Of a stretch of DNA of 15,317 nucleotides, positions 14,115 to 15,317 are shown piece by piece. The notes beneath the pieces were generated by a model. That model was not told where the DNA came from, made no database searches, and was given only the letters and a program-made list of their open reading frames with translations. Made by a program: the position numbers and the translations under genes. Each line of letters begins with the position of its first letter. Within the stretch, counting starts at the first letter, position 1. Location: positions 1 to 15,317 of the forward strand of contig JAMDCE010000244.1 of the NCBI GenBank assembly GCA_023489135.1, written 5' to 3'. This stretch comes from Chloroflexota bacterium. Its GTDB lineage: Bacteria > Chloroflexota > Chloroflexia > JAMDCE01.

Positions 14115-14786
14115 TCACGATTTGCGAATGAGCGCCCAGAGGCCGTGCCGCTCGTCGATGAGACTGTGCCCGTCAACCAATGCCTCACGCAGGGTCTCCT
14201 CCAATTCGACCCTGGTCAGTACCTTCTTCCCGAGCTTGCGATTCAGCTCGCGCGATTGTCCGGCCACGGAGTCGATCAAGCTATCCGGAGCTCCTGCCCC
14301 GAAGCCACCGCCCACCATCGCCAGTCCCCCCGCGGCCAGCACTCGGTAGGCCTCTTTGACTATCGGCACGCGCTCCTCCCAGAAGAAGAGTCCGCCCCGG
14401 AACACAACCAGATCGAAGGACCCGTCGGCGAATGGAAGCTCCGTTTTCTTGATCGGGCGCACCTCGATCCTATCTTGCAACATCGCGGTCCGCACCAGAT
14501 CCTCAAAATATGGAACGATACCGGGGAAATCATCCCCCAGGGTGATCCTCAGCCCGGCGTGCCTGCGAGCGAGCTCGACTGATACCCCTCCCGCGTATTC
14601 GTCCGCTGCAGCACAGCCCTCTTCGGGCGCCCAATGGGCGAATTCCTTGTCGCTGGCGGGGTCATACCCTTGGCTCGGCTGTCCCTTTCCCGAGTCACGC
14701 CCAAAGGCCTCGATCACCTGCGCTGCTACAAAGGGGTACATCGGAGAAAACAGACCGTTTACCTCGATTATGTCAAGCCATTCCAT
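14115..14786 (-). CDS. Class I methyltransferase-fold protein with eroded SAM motif
   Basis: A 223-residue protein with the second half of a class I SAM methyltransferase: DRIEVRPIKKTELPFADGSFDLVVFRGGLFFW (105-136) and EAYRVLAAGGLAMVGG (145-160) match motifs III to V of Methyltransf_11-like enzymes. Where motif I should read roughly DxGxGxG before VSVELARR, this protein has EEGCAAADEYAGG (55-67), and the acidic residue after the second strand is shifted (ITLGDDF). SAM binding is therefore in doubt, although the fold seems kept. First gene of the operon; ATG 14786 has a GAGG about 11 bases upstream. It could be an active divergent enzyme, a pseudo-methyltransferase or a binder of another ligand. 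Confidence 0.72.
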   Translation of the reverse strand: MEWLDIIEVNGLFSPMYPFVAAQVIEAFGRDSGKGQPSQGYDPASDKEFAHWAPEEGCAAADEYAGGVSVELARRHAGLRITLGDDFPGIVPYFEDLVRTAMLQDRIEVRPIKKTELPFADGSFDLVVFRGGLFFWEERVPIVKEAYRVLAAGGLAMVGGGFGAGAPDSLIDSVAGQSRELNRKLGKKVLTRVELEETLREALVDGHSLIDERHGLWALIRKS

Positions 14787-14867
14787 CGGTTCTCGACCTC
14801 GCTTTGCAGTCTCGATTGGTTCTGCTCAACATGTTACCACAAGAGGGTAGCGACAAGGGCTTGAAGA

Positions 14868-14876
14868 TGCTATTCT
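14868..14876 (+). promoter_or_regulatory. Possible extended -10 promoter for the cupin gene
   Basis: TGC followed by TATTCT (14871-14876) is an extended -10 pattern; the corresponding -35 is poor. It overlaps the minus-strand -10 (14872-14877), so the two promoters would compete for polymerase. Confidence 0.3.
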
Positions 14877-14900
14877 ATGAGCGTTTCCACCCTAACACAA
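14872..14900 (-). promoter_or_regulatory. Promoter for the methyltransferase-lipid kinase-fusion operon
   Basis: On the minus strand TTGTGT (14895-14900) and TAGAAT (14872-14877) are exactly 17 bases apart. The start would be near 14865, giving a leader of about 80 bases before ATG 14786. Confidence 0.55.
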
Positions 14901-14916
14901 GGCAGGCGCTAGATAG

Positions 14917-15317
14917 ATGATTCACCGCATAACAGATCAACTGCTTGATTCCTTAATGGAGAGAGCCAGACGGAGCCCGAGAAAGCGAGTGATGCATACC
15001 TTCCACAGCGGCCCCTGGGAGCACGCGCACCGCATGCTGAACGTTATCACGCCCGGCAGCTACACCCAGCCCCACCGCCATCTGGATCCGCACAAATCAG
15101 AGGGCTTCGTTATTCTTCGGGGCAGGGTTGCCGTGGTCATTTTCGACGATTCTGGCGCTGTCGACCGCGGGCAGACGACCGTTCTGGAACAGGGCTCGAG
15201 CATCACAGGCATAGACATCGGCCCGAACACCTGGCACACCCTTGTAGCTTACGAAGACAGCGCGCTCTACGAGGTAAAGGGACAGCCGAGCCAAGGGTAT
15301 GACCAGGGTCGAATTGG
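14917..15317 (+). CDS. wbuC: WbuC-family cupin metalloprotein (3' end cut by window)
   Basis: The frame is open from ATG 14917 to the window end, so 133 residues are visible and the C-terminus is missing or nearly reached. It matches WbuC-family cupins: a helical start (ITDQLLDSLMERARRSPRKR), then PHRHLDPHKSEGFVILRGRVAVVIFDDSGAV, and NTWHTLVAYEDSALYEVKGQP. Probable metal ligands are H53, H55, E62 and H107. WbuC genes are often found in O-antigen or polysaccharide clusters; here no such neighbours are seen, and its biochemical role is unknown. It is divergent from the minus-strand operon. No clear ribosome site; ATG 14956 is an alternative start. Confidence 0.83.
   Translation, partial: MIHRITDQLLDSLMERARRSPRKRVMHTFHSGPWEHAHRMLNVITPGSYTQPHRHLDPHKSEGFVILRGRVAVVIFDDSGAVDRGQTTVLEQGSSITGIDIGPNTWHTLVAYEDSALYEVKGQPSQGYDQGRI

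Noticed and set aside
13710..14582. 290-residue plus-strand frame antisense to the lipid kinase and methyltransferase
   Set aside because: Long only because of high-GC codon bias on the opposite strand; no family resemblance.

Overview
The window looks like a chromosomal stretch from an anaerobic or facultatively anaerobic member of the Chloroflexota, perhaps Dehalococcoidia or a relative. This is an inference from gene content: a secreted serine protease carries an N-terminal 'FW-x-x-x-Q-x-x-GG-x-x-x-x-GYP' type domain that I associate with Chloroflexota, there is a carbon monoxide dehydrogenase maturation ATPase (CooC), and fatty-acid synthesis is bacterial type II. No 16S rRNA gene or clear phage, transposase or CRISPR gene is present. 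Several genes start with TTG or GTG behind strong Shine-Dalgarno sequences.

Layout. (1) 1-4679, plus strand: a type II fatty-acid synthesis cluster, fabF-fabH-fabG-fabD. fabF, fabH and fabG are tightly packed. fabD is separated from fabG by about 210 bp filled with three consecutive inverted repeats, one a perfect 20-bp-arm hairpin. The last 26 bp of this palindromic region are repeated exactly at the first base of the window, so the fabFHG block lies between two direct copies. (2) 4725-7268, plus strand: a membrane-bound M56/BlaR1-like metallopeptidase with its own good sigma-70 promoter, then lgt (prolipoprotein diacylglyceryl transferase) overlapping a DUF2085 membrane protein by four bases. 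(3) 7265-8713, minus strand: a secreted HtrA/S1C-type protease whose stop codon interlocks with that of the DUF2085 gene. (4) 8901-9686, plus strand: cooC, again with a stop codon interlocked with that of a minus-strand gene, a pseudo-GTPase with a DUF697-like membrane domain (9683-10693). (5) 10799-10917: tRNA-Pro(UGG) with its promoter and an encoded CCA. (6) 14786-10924, minus strand: a probable four-gene operon encoding a methyltransferase-fold protein with an eroded SAM-binding motif, a YegS/DAG-kinase-like lipid kinase, a large fusion of an inositol-monophosphatase/CysQ-like domain with an ADP-ribosylglycohydrolase, and a small helical protein of unknown function. (7) 14917-end, plus strand: a WbuC-family cupin, cut by the window edge and divergent from the operon.

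How it works together. The first half is envelope-centred: acyl-chain synthesis (Fab), acyl-lipid modification of exported proteins (Lgt), a membrane metalloprotease and a secreted protease. The minus-strand operon is the least conventional part. It joins a lipid kinase with a phosphatase/ADP-ribosyl hydrolase fusion and a probably non-canonical methyltransferase, which suggests a small phospho-metabolite or ADP-ribose processing pathway not named by any standard annotation. That link is inferred from co-localisation only. Promoters were called by eye from -35/-10 spacing and are correspondingly uncertain.
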